In this document: one piece after another, positions 1-8,416 of the stretch
Layout of the letters: each line of letters opens with the position of its first letter
How positions within the stretch are numbered: position 1 is the first letter of the stretch
Assembly: GCA_030700225.1 (NCBI GenBank)
Contig: JAUYJT010000064.1
Span: 1 to 49,621 of the forward strand
DNA: 49,621 nt
Direction of reading: 5' to 3'
Source of the DNA: Candidatus Nanopelagicales bacterium
GTDB taxonomy: Bacteria > Actinomycetota > Actinomycetes > S36-B12 > GCA-2699445
The notes under the pieces: model-generated
What the model was told of the DNA's origin: nothing
The model's input: the letters and a program-made list of their open reading frames with translations, nothing else
Database searches by the model: none
Translations under genes and position numbers: made by a program

Positions 1-75
1 GACCCGGCTGCCGGGTCAAGAGGCGAGGAACCAACACCATCGAACATGTGTCCGATACTAATCGACCCCCCCGAC
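1..75 (+). rRNA. 23S ribosomal RNA, 3' end (partial)
   Basis: The first 75 or so bases resemble the last helices of an actinobacterial 23S rRNA. A hairpin (gacccgg/ccgggtc, 1-17) is followed by an AGAGGCGAGGAA-type stretch and then CCGATACTAATCGACC at 44-59, the counterpart of the conserved CCGGTACTAATAGGCC element at the 23S terminus. The gene continues off the left edge of the window. The mature 3' end is approximate. Identification is by recalled consensus, not by alignment. Confidence 0.72.
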
Positions 76-176
76 AACCCCACCCAACGACACGGCCAGA
101 AGCAAGAAATCACCCACAACCCGCAGGTCCCCACTGGAATCCGAAGTGCCGTCATAGCGTTTCCGCCTGACGAGAC
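76..176. other. post-23S spacer with no intact 5S rRNA
   Basis: This is the gap between the 23S end and the stop codon of the convergent thioesterase gene. A 5S gene would be expected here but does not fit. Only the short string GTCATAGCG (152-160) resembles the usual start of an actinobacterial 5S (GGTGGTCATAGCG), and the following bases do not continue as 5S. No terminator hairpin with a T-run is visible. Confidence 0.4.
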
Positions 177-1136
177 TTACCCGCTCTGTCTTGGCGTCGA
201 TCGTTCTCGAACCAGAGCCTCTTGAGCCACGGACGCTACTAGGATTCCGTCCTGTTTGAAGAACTGCCCGCGAGCGAATCCGCGTCCGTCACGGGCGACT
301 GGGCTGTCGGTGACGAGCAACAGCCACTCATCGGCCCTGAATGGCGCGTGGAACCACATGGCGTGATCGATGGACGCCTTGTCCAGATTCTGTGTCTGGG
401 AACTGCCTCCGTGCGGCCCGAGGACGGTTTCGACGAGGGTCAAGTCCGACACGTAAGTGACTGTGCAGACATGGATCAATGGTCCGTCCGGCAGGGTCTC
501 CCGAGAGCGGACCCAAGTCATCTGATCGGCGCCAAACGGCGTGATTCGGCGGACGACAGCAGGGTCGATGAAGCACAGCTCAAGCAGTTGACGATCCGGG
601 AAACCAGCGTCGTGCATCTCGCTGCCTCGATGGGCCGAGTCAGTCGGGTGGCCGACGTCGACGCGGGAGAGTATGTCTTCGCCGTTGAGATCCTCAGGAC
701 TGGGGATCGACCCCATCCAGCCGCCGTCGGCGCCCACGGCAGGAGGCTTCTGATGCGACGGCCCTGGCCTGTGCAACGCGAACGACGCCGACATCATGAA
801 TATCGTTTCTCCGTACTGGACCGCTCGCACGCGCCTCGTTGAATAGGAGCGTCCGTCTCGCGGTCGGTCCACGATGTAGACGATGTGGTCCGTGGTCCTT
901 CCGGGACGCAGGAAGTATCCGTGCAACGAATGGACGGATCTCTCGCGATCTTCGACGGTGCTACCCGCCGCGACGAGGGCCTGAGCCGCGACCTGCCCTC
1001 CGAAGGCACGAAGCGGGGCGCCAGCATGGCACCAGCCGGTGAAGATGTCCCGGTCAATGCGCCTCAATGCCAGCCGTTCCACTAGGTGTCGCTCGGCGCC
1101 GGGCGGGTGGTTGTGGCGTGGAGTTTCGGGTGTCAT
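177..1136 (-). CDS. tesB: acyl-CoA thioesterase II (TesB-like)
   Basis: A 319-residue double-hotdog thioesterase that hydrolyses acyl-CoA to free acid and CoA in the cytosol. The E. coli TesB triad Asp204/Thr228/Gln278 maps with a constant offset of 27 to Asp231 (TYVSDLTL), Ser255 (ASIDHAMWFH) and Gln305 (ASVAQEALVR), so the active site is intact apart from a Thr-to-Ser change. Length and both hotdog halves are complete. The ATG lies 11 bases after the xylB stop on the same strand, so it is probably the last gene of the xylA-xylB transcript. Pairing an acyl-CoA thioesterase with xylose genes is unusual and may be only positional. Its 3' end converges on the rRNA remnant. Confidence 0.9.
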   Translation of the reverse strand: MTPETPRHNHPPGAERHLVERLALRRIDRDIFTGWCHAGAPLRAFGGQVAAQALVAAGSTVEDRERSVHSLHGYFLRPGRTTDHIVYIVDRPRDGRSYSTRRVRAVQYGETIFMMSASFALHRPGPSHQKPPAVGADGGWMGSIPSPEDLNGEDILSRVDVGHPTDSAHRGSEMHDAGFPDRQLLELCFIDPAVVRRITPFGADQMTWVRSRETLPDGPLIHVCTVTYVSDLTLVETVLGPHGGSSQTQNLDKASIDHAMWFHAPFRADEWLLLVTDSPVARDGRGFARGQFFKQDGILVASVAQEALVRERSTPRQSG

Positions 1137-1147
1137 CTAGCTGCCCT

Positions 1148-2557
1148 TCACTGGGTTCCGCGCGCCGATGCGTATTGGTCTCGAATCGTGGGCTCCGGAT
1201 CCGCGCGGTAGTCGTCGCTGCCGCCAAGTTCCCACCGCGGAGGCTGCGCTTCGCCGGAAAGCACCCACGCTGCCTGTCGGGCGGCGCCATCCGCGACGTA
1301 CTCACCGGGTTCGGGGACTACCACCGGAGCTGCGAAGACCTGTGGTGCGATATCGCGGACCGCCGCCGACCTAGCGCCCCCGCCGATGAGTATCACTCGA
1401 CGCACGACGATCCCCTGAGCCACGAGGGCGTCCAATCCGTCAGCTAGCCCGCAGAGCACGCCCTCAACGGCCGCCCGGGCAACGTGGGTCGGGCTCATGT
1501 TGGACAGTGTGAGCCCATGTAGCGTGCCTGTCGCATTGGGGCGGTTTGGCGTGCGTTCCCCTTCCAGGTAGGGCACGAATGCCATCCCGTCGCATCCGGC
1601 TGGGGCTCGCAGAGCCATGGCCGAAAGCTGGTCAAGGCCAACGCCAAGAACCTTCGCTGTGGCATCGAGTACGCGCGCGGCGTTGAGCGTGCAGACCAAG
1701 GGAAGGTAGTTTCCTGTGGCGTCGGCGAATCCCGCAACCTCCCCGGATGAGTCGTGTGTAGGCGATTCAGACACCGCGCAAACAACGCCCGAGGTGCCGA
1801 TGGACAAGATCACGTCTCCGACGCTAGCTCCGACACCCAGCGCCGCGGCCATGTTGTCCCCGGTACCGGGACCAACCACGGCAGATTCGCTGAGGCCGGG
1901 AACTGCCGTCGACCCTGCCCGTTGGCCTGGACCGAGGACTCGCGGGAGCTGGACGTCGTGGCCCAAGGCCGCCCGCAGCAGATCCGGGCAGTACGTTCCG
2001 GCTTCGGGGTTGAAGTAGCCGGTACCGGACGCGTCGCCTCGATCCGTGACCAGGTCTTTGATTTCGAGAAGCTTCGGGCCGCCCATCAGCATCCACGTCA
2101 GCCAGTCATGTGGAAGACACACCGCGGAAGTGCGACTGGCGTTAGCTGGCTCGTGCTCCGCCATCCACGCCAGCTTCGTGATCGTGAACGAGGCTACTGG
2201 GACCGACCCGGTCTCGTCGGCCCAGAAGCGGGGCCCACCGAACTCGCCGACTAGCCGCTCGGCCTGAGGCGCCGAACGCGTGTCGTTCCACGACAGCGCT
2301 GGCCGCACGCTGTCGCCCGCGTTGTCGAGCGCGACCATGCCGTGCTGTTGACCGCCGACCGCGATCGCGGCCACGTCGTTCAGGCCTCCCGCCGCTTGGG
2401 CAGCCTCCTTGAACGCCCGCCACCACGCCTGCGGCTCGACCTCGGTTCCCTCCGGGTGGGCCGCGCGGCCCTGGCGGACTAGCTCACCAGTGGAAGCTTC
2501 GCGGATGACTACCTTGCATGACTGGGTCGAGCTGTCGACCCCGGCAACCAGCGTCAC
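1148..2557 (-). CDS. xylB: xylulokinase
   Basis: A 469-residue FGGY-family sugar kinase that phosphorylates D-xylulose to xylulose 5-phosphate with ATP, feeding the pentose phosphate pathway. Visible marks are the N-terminal phosphate loop VDSSTQS (residues 7-13), the substrate loop GGQQHGMV (68-75), and GTGDN with the catalytic Asp at 234 (Asp233 in E. coli XylB), followed by the ATP-site string SIGTSGVV. The start is GTG and overlaps the xylA stop by four bases (GTGA, 2554-2557), so the two are translationally coupled. Context with xylose isomerase makes xylulose the likely substrate. Confidence 0.93.
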   Translation of the reverse strand: MTLVAGVDSSTQSCKVVIREASTGELVRQGRAAHPEGTEVEPQAWWRAFKEAAQAAGGLNDVAAIAVGGQQHGMVALDNAGDSVRPALSWNDTRSAPQAERLVGEFGGPRFWADETGSVPVASFTITKLAWMAEHEPANASRTSAVCLPHDWLTWMLMGGPKLLEIKDLVTDRGDASGTGYFNPEAGTYCPDLLRAALGHDVQLPRVLGPGQRAGSTAVPGLSESAVVGPGTGDNMAAALGVGASVGDVILSIGTSGVVCAVSESPTHDSSGEVAGFADATGNYLPLVCTLNAARVLDATAKVLGVGLDQLSAMALRAPAGCDGMAFVPYLEGERTPNRPNATGTLHGLTLSNMSPTHVARAAVEGVLCGLADGLDALVAQGIVVRRVILIGGGARSAAVRDIAPQVFAAPVVVPEPGEYVADGAARQAAWVLSGEAQPPRWELGGSDDYRADPEPTIRDQYASARGTQ

Positions 2558-3750
2558 GGCCGCCTGACTCCCAGGAGGTGATTCACGGCGAGCTGATTCA
2601 GCTTGACGTATCCACTGCCCTTGACAGCGGCGGCGTCCGCGTCGAAGTCCTCGAACGCGGACTTATCGGCCCGGAAGTCGGCGATGCTCTCGCCTTCGCT
2701 GAGAGTGGGCTCGGCGAGTCCTGACAGACCCGACTCCGCCAGGGCCTCGGCAACGGCCGGATCGGAGCGGAAGGCGAGCGCGCGCTCCTTCAGGAGTAGA
2801 TACGTCGTCATGTTGGCGGCAGCGGCCTCCCAAACGCCTGCCATGTCCTCAGTCCGCAGAGGCTTGAAGTCGAAGTGCCGCGACCCTTCGTATGCCGGTC
2901 CGCCTCCGATCGCGCCGTTCTCCAGCAGGTCAACGAGGAAGAAGGCGTTGATCAGGTCCCCGTGTCCGAACACTAGGTCCTGGTCGAAGCGGGGGCCGTG
3001 CTGGCCGTTGAGGTCAATGTGGAACAGCTTGCCGTGCCAGAGTGCCTGCGCCACGCCGTGAGCGACGTTGAGCCCCGCCATCTGCTCGTGACCGACCTCC
3101 GGGTTGACTCCCACCATGTCGGAATGCTCGAGGGTGTTGATGAAAGCCAGCGCGTGCCCGATCGTCGGCAGGAAGATGTCCCCACGCGGCTCGTTCGGCT
3201 TGGGCTCGACAGCGAACCGGATGTCGTAGCCGTTGTCGATGCAGTACTGGGCCAGTGTGTCCAGACCATCCCGGTACCGGTCCAGCGCGGTCCGCACGTC
3301 TTTGATGCCGTCTGTCTCGGCTCCCTCACGGCCTCCCCAGAAGACGTAGACTCCGGCGCCCAGTTCAGCCGCGAGGTCCAGGTTGCGCATGACCTTGCGC
3401 AGCGCGAATCGGCGAACTGAGCGGTCCGGGCTCGTGAATGCTCCGTCCTTGAATACAGGATGCGTGAACAGGTTCGTGGTCAACATCGGAACCGCGAGCC
3501 CCGTGTCAGCTATGGCCTGCTTGAAGTTGGCGATGATCCGGTCTCGGGTGGCGCCGTCGGACCCGAACGGGACCAAGTCATCGTCGTGGAAGTTGACCCC
3601 GTAGGTCCCCAGCTCGGCCAAGCGGTAGACGGACTCGACCGGATCCAGGGGCGGGCGCGTAGGTTCCCCGAAAGGGTCACGCGCTGGCCAGGCGACGGTC
3701 CACAGCCCGAACGTGAACTTGTCGGCGGGGGTTGGTTGGGGCAGATTCAT
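2554..3750 (-). CDS. xylA: xylose isomerase, actinobacterial class I
   Basis: A 398-residue TIM-barrel isomerase converting D-xylose to D-xylulose with two divalent metals. It carries the short class I layout typical of Streptomyces. Catalytic and metal ligands are visible: His55 and Asp58 (GVNFHDDD), Trp17 and Trp138 (FWGG), Glu182 and Lys184 ([11 protein letters not shown]), Glu218 and His221 (NPEVGH), Asp246, Asp256 and Asp258 (HIDLNG...RFDQDL). The ATG is preceded by AGGAGG about five bases upstream (3754-3763 on the minus strand). It heads the xylA-xylB-tesB operon, divergent from a TetR gene. No xylose transporter or ROK-type XylR is in the window. Confidence 0.95.
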   Translation of the reverse strand: MNLPQPTPADKFTFGLWTVAWPARDPFGEPTRPPLDPVESVYRLAELGTYGVNFHDDDLVPFGSDGATRDRIIANFKQAIADTGLAVPMLTTNLFTHPVFKDGAFTSPDRSVRRFALRKVMRNLDLAAELGAGVYVFWGGREGAETDGIKDVRTALDRYRDGLDTLAQYCIDNGYDIRFAVEPKPNEPRGDIFLPTIGHALAFINTLEHSDMVGVNPEVGHEQMAGLNVAHGVAQALWHGKLFHIDLNGQHGPRFDQDLVFGHGDLINAFFLVDLLENGAIGGGPAYEGSRHFDFKPLRTEDMAGVWEAAAANMTTYLLLKERALAFRSDPAVAEALAESGLSGLAEPTLSEGESIADFRADKSAFEDFDADAAAVKGSGYVKLNQLAVNHLLGVRRP

Positions 3751-3805
3751 GGATCCCTCCTAAGTTGTCCTTGACGCTAGTGGGCTGCGAGCCCCGGATG
3801 CCCGT

Positions 3806-3836
3806 CCACTGACTCGATGGCGACGCCGGTCAGTGG
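3806..3836. promoter_or_regulatory. inverted repeat between xylA and tetR, probable operator
   Basis: CCACTGAC (3806-3813) and GTCAGTGG (3829-3836) form a perfect 8-base inverted repeat with a 15-base spacer. It sits in the 112-base divergent gap, 14 bases upstream of the tetR -10 hexamer. The position fits an operator through which the TetR protein controls itself and perhaps xylA-xylB-tesB. Binding is inferred. Confidence 0.5.
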
Positions 3837-3850
3837 TAGTCGAGCGTTGG

Positions 3851-3856
3851 TACGAT
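3851..3856 (+). promoter_or_regulatory. -10 hexamer of tetR, leaderless start
   Basis: TACGAT fits the actinobacterial TAnnnT -10 consensus and ends six bases before the GTG at 3863. Transcription would begin at or next to the start codon, and no Shine-Dalgarno sequence is present. This supports GTG 3863 over the in-frame upstream ATG at 3833. Confidence 0.5.
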
Positions 3857-3862
3857 GCGAGC

Positions 3863-4507
3863 GTGAGCGCACCGGCACAGGCTCCCAGGGCTCGACTGAT
3901 CAAGGCGGCGGAGGACCACTTCCGGCGCTTCGGGTACAAGGGCACAACCGTCGATGACATCACGGGTGAGGCCGCGACCGGCAAGGGCAGCTTCTACTTG
4001 CACTTCGACTCCAAGGAGCAGGCCTACCTCGCCGTCGTCGAGGCATCGATGGAGCGATTCTTGGAGCGCGCCGCTGAAGCTCTGCGCGGCGAGGGAACGG
4101 CGCCGGAGCGCCTCCGGGCACTCGTCGCAGTGACCGCGGAGCACTACGGCGATGATGAGTTCCTTCGCTCATCGATGTTCGGCGGGGGCAAACTCGTGGA
4201 CGGTGAGGTCGCGCGACGCGCCGCCGAGATTCAGCGAGGACGAATCCGCGGCCTGCTCGGCGAGACGCTCGCGGGTGGCCAGTCCGAGGGAACGATCCGA
4301 GCCGAACTCGATGTTGACGCCACCGCCGCGATCCTCTTCGAAGTCGGCTGGGCCGTGGTGCGGACCGAGTTGGAGGGAGCCTCTCAGATCTCGCTCGGCG
4401 CGGCGCTCGATGCGCTCAACGACATGATCGGACTCGGTCTGCAGCCGCGCGAGACCCCAGGGGACGTCAAGCCCGCTTCCCGTCGACGCTTCCTGGGCAG
4501 GGCGTAA
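3863..4507 (+). CDS. TetR/AcrR family transcriptional regulator
   Basis: A 214-residue one-component repressor. The N-terminal TetR helix-turn-helix covers about residues 8-55 (ARLIKAAEDHF, then TVDDITGEAATGKGSFYLHF and SKEQAYLAVVE). The C-terminal half is a variable helical ligand domain. The GTG at 3863 is chosen because a -10 hexamer lies six bases upstream and the fold starts right after it; an ATG at 3833 would add ten residues that overlap the promoter. It is divergent from xylA with a perfect inverted repeat between them, so autoregulation plus control of the xyl/tesB operon is plausible. The ligand is unknown. Confidence 0.85.
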   Translation: MSAPAQAPRARLIKAAEDHFRRFGYKGTTVDDITGEAATGKGSFYLHFDSKEQAYLAVVEASMERFLERAAEALRGEGTAPERLRALVAVTAEHYGDDEFLRSSMFGGGKLVDGEVARRAAEIQRGRIRGLLGETLAGGQSEGTIRAELDVDATAAILFEVGWAVVRTELEGASQISLGAALDALNDMIGLGLQPRETPGDVKPASRRRFLGRA

Positions 4508-4560
4508 GCCGCCTCGGGGCGGCCCCAGGCCTCGACCCGCCGCCCGCTCAACCCCCTCAC

Positions 4561-4708
4561 CGCGGAAACGGCCGTTCCCGCCAAACGCGCCTGTTTGGGT
4601 ACAGACGCGCCCGTTTCAACGAGTGTTTCCTTGCGGAACGGGTGCGTCTATCAGGAACGGCCGCAAACGCAGAACGGGCGTGCTGTTTGGCGCTCGAACC
4701 CGGTAGCC
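4561..4708. repeat. palindromic dispersed repeat, copy 1
   Basis: This stretch lies in the gap between tetR and the next gene. It is built of repeated and inverted motifs: aacggccgtt (4567-4576), caaacgcgcctgttt, gggtacagacgcgcccgttt (4597-4616), and inverted versions such as gcggaacgggtgcgtcta (4633-4650) and aacggccgc. The left part matches the last 70 bases of the window with few changes (copy 2, 49551-49621). It has no coding potential. It looks like an intergenic palindromic element (REP/MITE-like) able to fold into a branched hairpin. Confidence 0.6.
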
Positions 4709-4789
4709 ATTGCGGCAACGAGTGACCAGTAGGCTAGGCCAGTCAGTGTTCACCAAGGGTGGATCGGTGTGCAGGCGAGGAGGCGTGGC

Positions 4790-5566
4790 GTGGCGGACGA
4801 GGTGTTGCTCAGAGTGGAGGGCGACGTGGCCACGGTCACGCTCAACCGCCCCGAACGGCTGAACACGCTGGCCGTCGATACCGTCGACCTGCTGTGCGAC
4901 GCATTATCGCGAGTGGCGGCATCGGACGCCCGCGTAGTAGTTCTGGCGGGGACGGGACGTGTGTTCTGCGCCGGTGCCGACCAGGCTGAGATGGTCGAAC
5001 GGACAGCTGGGGACTGGGAGCCGATCGTCCGCAGGTACTTGGACCCGATCAGGGCAATAGTCGCCATGCCGCAGCCGGTCATCGCCGCGCTGCACGGAGA
5101 TGCCGTCGGAGGAGGGTTCGGCCTAGCGCTGGCGTGCGACATTCGAATCGCGGCGGCCGGGATACGGATGGGTGCGCCGTTCACGCGCCTCGGCCTCGCG
5201 GGGTGCGACATGTCGGCGGGCTGGTTCTTGCCCCGGTACGTCGGTCTGGGCAAGGCGACGGAGCTGATGCTGACTGGTCGGTTGATCGAGGCGGAGGAAG
5301 CCGCCGCGCTGGACCTGGTGCATGGTGTGGTTCCCGCCGAAGAACTTCAGGCTGAGGTTGACCAGTGGGCGCGGCGGTTCGCCGCTGGACCCCCGATCGC
5401 CCATCAGTGGACAAAGCGCGCGATCCATCGCTCCATCGGATCGGACATGGATGCTGAATTCGAGCTGGAGATTTTCGCGCAGGTGCAATGCCTCCAAAGC
5501 GCCGATCACCGCGAGGGAATCACGGCATTCCGGGAAAAGAGGCGTCCGGAGTTCCGAGGTGCCTGA
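4790..5566 (+). CDS. crotonase-fold enoyl-CoA hydratase/isomerase homologue lacking both catalytic Glu
   Basis: A 258-residue member of the enoyl-CoA hydratase/isomerase superfamily. The oxyanion-hole regions are clear (FCAGADQAEM near residue 60; GDAVGGGFGLALACD near 105-117). The two glutamates of classical crotonase (Glu144 and Glu164 in the rat enzyme) align here with Gly111 and Phe131, so ordinary hydration of enoyl-CoA is doubtful. It may act as an isomerase, hydrolase or lyase. The start is GTG 4790, with GAGGAGG six bases upstream; the GTG at 4769 lacks such a site. Its stop overlaps the next gene's start by eight bases, so it works with an acyl-CoA dehydrogenase. Confidence 0.85.
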   Translation: MADEVLLRVEGDVATVTLNRPERLNTLAVDTVDLLCDALSRVAASDARVVVLAGTGRVFCAGADQAEMVERTAGDWEPIVRRYLDPIRAIVAMPQPVIAALHGDAVGGGFGLALACDIRIAAAGIRMGAPFTRLGLAGCDMSAGWFLPRYVGLGKATELMLTGRLIEAEEAAALDLVHGVVPAEELQAEVDQWARRFAAGPPIAHQWTKRAIHRSIGSDMDAEFELEIFAQVQCLQSADHREGITAFREKRRPEFRGA

Positions 5567-6707
5567 CCTCACCGAAACCCAGGTGCGGTTCCGCGCGGAG
5601 GTGGCCCGATTCGCCGCCACGGAGATCGCGCCCCACGCGCAGGAGTGGGACGAGACGGGGGAGTTCCCGAAACATCTGTTCGGGAAGCTCGGGGAACTCG
5701 GCTGGCTCGGAGTCGGCCTGCCGCCCGAGGCCGGGGGATCGGGTGGCGGTGCGACTGATCGTTGCGTCCTGATCGAGGAGCTGGCTAGAGCATCGGCGGG
5801 TGTGGCGCTGGGGATCTACGTGCACTTCGCGCTCGCGGCATCGGCGATCGCCATCGTCGGATCCGGAGAGCTGGCCGAGAAGTACGTGCCCGCGATGCTC
5901 GCCGGCGAGGCGACCGGAGCCTGGGCATACGCCGAACCCGACTCAGGAGCAGACGTCACCCGGGTCCGACTCAGCGCGCGCGAAGACGGCGACCACTACG
6001 TATTGAACGGCAGCAAGCTATACATCACGAACGCCACGTTCGCTGACGTGCTCGTCGTCGTCGCACGCACCAGCGGTGAGCCCGGAAGCCTCAAAGGCAT
6101 TTCCGTGTTCGTTGTCCCGGGTGATTCCGCCGGGATGGAGCGCCGGCCGATGCGCAAGGTTGGGATGAGGGCCTCCGAGCTCGGCGAACTGCACTTCACC
6201 GACTGCCTTGTGCCCCGGGATCACCTCGTCGGGCAACCGGACAACGGATTTCGACAATGCCTGCCGGTGCTTTCCCAAGGCCGGGTATTCGGCGGAGCGC
6301 TGGCCGTTGGCTTGGGCAGCGCTGCGTTGGAACAGGCCGTGCGCCATGTGAGCACCCGAGAGCAGTTCGGCGGTCCGCTGACGGATCTACAGGGCGTCAG
6401 GTTCACGATCGCTGACATGGCGACGCGGCTGCGCGCCGCCCGTTCGCTCGTCTATTCCGCGGCGGCCAAGCTGGACTCGGGCCAGGCGTATGACGCCGAG
6501 GCCTCGATCGCGAAACTGTTCGCTTCCCAGACGACAACCTGGCTTGCCGAGCGGGCCATGCATTTGCACGGCGCCCAGGGGTTCATGATGGATTCCCCCG
6601 TCCAGCGCTTCTACCGCGACTGCAAGATCCTGGAGTACGGAGAGGGAGCAAACGAAGTCCAGCGCGAGATGATCTTCAAGTCCGTCGCGGGTGGCTTCAG
6701 GCCGTAG
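5559..6707 (+). CDS. acyl-CoA dehydrogenase (FadE type)
   Basis: A 382-residue FAD enzyme that introduces an alpha,beta double bond into an acyl-CoA thioester. All three ACAD regions are present: the N-terminal helical domain, the central beta domain with AYAEPDSGADVT and NGSKLYITNA, and the C-terminal helical domain with the flavin-contact string REQFGGPLTDLQG. The probable catalytic base is Glu362 in LEYGEGANEVQ, the orthodox C-terminal position. The GTG at 5559 is chosen because the domain begins directly after it and it overlaps the crotonase stop. The two form one transcription unit that runs convergently, with a 30-base gap, into the alcohol dehydrogenase of the large minus-strand operon. 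Confidence 0.92.
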   Translation: MPDLTETQVRFRAEVARFAATEIAPHAQEWDETGEFPKHLFGKLGELGWLGVGLPPEAGGSGGGATDRCVLIEELARASAGVALGIYVHFALAASAIAIVGSGELAEKYVPAMLAGEATGAWAYAEPDSGADVTRVRLSAREDGDHYVLNGSKLYITNATFADVLVVVARTSGEPGSLKGISVFVVPGDSAGMERRPMRKVGMRASELGELHFTDCLVPRDHLVGQPDNGFRQCLPVLSQGRVFGGALAVGLGSAALEQAVRHVSTREQFGGPLTDLQGVRFTIADMATRLRAARSLVYSAAAKLDSGQAYDAEASIAKLFASQTTTWLAERAMHLHGAQGFMMDSPVQRFYRDCKILEYGEGANEVQREMIFKSVAGGFRP

Positions 6708-6737
6708 CGGTGGCTTCAGCGGCGGTTGGTAGAAGCC

Positions 6738-7772
6738 TCACGGCTCGACTACGACGCGCACGACTCCGCCGTCCCGGCTGGCCAGATGCCGCAGGGCCTC
6801 ATCCGCGGCGCTGAGGGGATAGCGTGCCGAAACTGAGCCGCTGAGATCGAGCCTGCCCGCCGCGATCAGTGAGTACAGGTCGACGATGTCGGCTGGGTCC
6901 ATCCCGAACGAACCCATGACCTGCTGTTCGCGCCCGACGAACGCCGCCAGCGATGGGAGAGCCGGGCCTCCAGGGCCGACTCCGACCAGCACAGCTCGGC
7001 CCATCTTCCCCAACGAGCGCATAGCCTGTTCGGACGTCGCGGGCCTGCCGACGAACTCCAGCGCCAGATCCAAACCCCCGAACGCGCGCACCTCGCGGGG
7101 CACGTCGGTTTCACCCGGGTCCAGCGCGACGTCGGCTCCGAGTCGCAGCGCTCGATCGCGCGCATGCTCGTCGGGGTCAACAGCGACGATGCGCGCGGCA
7201 CCCATGAGTCGAGCGAGCATGATGGCGTGGGTTCCGAGTCCTCCGCAGCCAAACACGCCCACGGTCTCGCCGGCCCGCAATTGACCCCGGGTGCGCAGCG
7301 CGTGGAACGGAGTCGCCACGCCGTCGGTGACTACGGCCGCGACGGGGAAATCGATGACGTCGGGCAGCGGCACGAGGGTTCTCGCGGGCACGCTCACGAA
7401 TTCGGCCAGTGCGCCATCGCGGCTCATCCCGTAGACCTTGGAGTTGTCGCACAGCGATGGTCGGCCAGCGAGACAGAATCGGCACCTGCCGCACCAATCG
7501 GCGGGGAACATAGCGACGCGCTGCCCGACAGATAGGCCGTCCACGTCAGCGCCGAGCCGGGCGATGACACCCGCAGCCTCGTGCCCGAGCGTGATCGGCG
7601 TGCGCGCCACGGGGAGGTCACCGACGACGGCCAGATGAAGGTCCGTCCCGCACAAGCCGCACGCGCGAACAGCCACGAGGACCTCATCGCGCCCTGGAGT
7701 CGGCACCGGAACTCGCGTGATCGCCAACGGCTTCCCGGGCGCCACGAGCTGGGCCGCGAGCATAGTCGTCAT
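6738..7772 (-). CDS. zinc-dependent medium-chain alcohol dehydrogenase
   Basis: A 344-residue MDR-family dehydrogenase. Catalytic zinc ligands are Cys41 (CGLCGTDLH) and the His64-Glu65 pair (TLGHEAAG). The structural zinc site is complete, with Cys94, Cys97, Cys100 and Cys108. The Rossmann motif is GVFGCGGLG at about 172-180, and an acidic residue after the next strand (VAVDPDE) favours NAD over NADP. It is the last gene of the 12-gene operon; its ATG overlaps the TetR stop by four bases (7769-7772). It probably oxidises an alcohol or reduces an aldehyde or ketone made by the pathway. The substrate is not evident. Confidence 0.9.
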   Translation of the reverse strand: MTTMLAAQLVAPGKPLAITRVPVPTPGRDEVLVAVRACGLCGTDLHLAVVGDLPVARTPITLGHEAAGVIARLGADVDGLSVGQRVAMFPADWCGRCRFCLAGRPSLCDNSKVYGMSRDGALAEFVSVPARTLVPLPDVIDFPVAAVVTDGVATPFHALRTRGQLRAGETVGVFGCGGLGTHAIMLARLMGAARIVAVDPDEHARDRALRLGADVALDPGETDVPREVRAFGGLDLALEFVGRPATSEQAMRSLGKMGRAVLVGVGPGGPALPSLAAFVGREQQVMGSFGMDPADIVDLYSLIAAGRLDLSGSVSARYPLSAADEALRHLASRDGGVVRVVVEP

Positions 7773-8416
7773 CGGGCGGCTCCGCTGCCAGCGACGGCCT
7801 TGGCGGAGGCCAGCCCGTCGAGAAGCAGGTCCAGGGCTTCGCCCAGTTCGTGGTCACTCGGGTGCGCCGGGGCGCCGAGGTTCACCCGCGAGTCATGCAG
7901 CACGCCCAGACCAACGAAGGTGGCCCACAGAACGTCCACAGCGACCCGAGCCAGTCTCTCGTCTGCCTTGTCCATGAGTTCGGCGACGCGGCGGAAGTTG
8001 TCGCCCGAGCGCCGTGCCAGTTCCGCCTTGACTTCAGGGGACACTCCGGTCGTCGCGTCGGGATTGGCCAGCGAAGTGAAGACGTGGAAGTACTCGGGGT
8101 ACTGGGAGCGCAGTTCGGAGAACATGCTCCACAGTTCCCGCACGAGCTGCGCGGGCGGCCTTGGCTCACCCGCCCCGGCCAGGGCCGCGATTCGCGACTC
8201 CATGAATTCGATCGCCTCGAACAGCAGCGAACTGAAGATCTCCTCCTTGCTTTGGAAGTACCAGAACAGCGTCGCCTCCGACAACTCGCAGTGCGCCGCG
8301 ATCTCCTTGGTCGTCGTGCCGTTGTACCCGTGTTGCCGGACTAGCGTGCGCGTGGCGTCCAGGACGGCCTTGCGCCTGGCGTCACGTTCACGCTGACGGC
8401 GTTCCTGAACTCCCAT
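7769..8416 (-). CDS. TetR/AcrR family regulator inside the catabolic operon
   Basis: A 215-residue repressor. The N-terminal helix-turn-helix is clear at about residues 9-55 (TTTKEIAAHCELSEATLFWYF, SKEEIFSSLLFEAI). The start ATG at 8416 has AGGAG five bases upstream; a GTG two codons earlier (8422) would overlap that site. The gene overlaps the 3' end of the hotdog gene by 29 bases and the alcohol dehydrogenase start by four, so it is co-transcribed with the pathway it probably controls. The best operator candidate is the TGAGTAATACTCA palindrome in the operon promoter at 16234-16246. Its ligand is probably an acyl-CoA intermediate, by analogy with other degradation-cluster TetR proteins. Confidence 0.87.
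   Translation of the reverse strand: MGVQERRQRERDARRKAVLDATRTLVRQHGYNGTTTKEIAAHCELSEATLFWYFQSKEEIFSSLLFEAIEFMESRIAALAGAGEPRPPAQLVRELWSMFSELRSQYPEYFHVFTSLANPDATTGVSPEVKAELARRSGDNFRRVAELMDKADERLARVAVDVLWATFVGLGVLHDSRVNLGAPAHPSDHELGEALDLLLDGLASAKAVAGSGAAR

Noticed and set aside
5322-5558. Upstream extension of the acyl-CoA dehydrogenase at 5559
   Set aside because: It lies fully inside the crotonase gene in another frame and adds no family sequence.
6687-6722. Short direct repeat ggtggcttcag at the end of the FadE gene
   Set aside because: Eleven bases twice across the stop codon, with no element structure; probably local duplication of no consequence.
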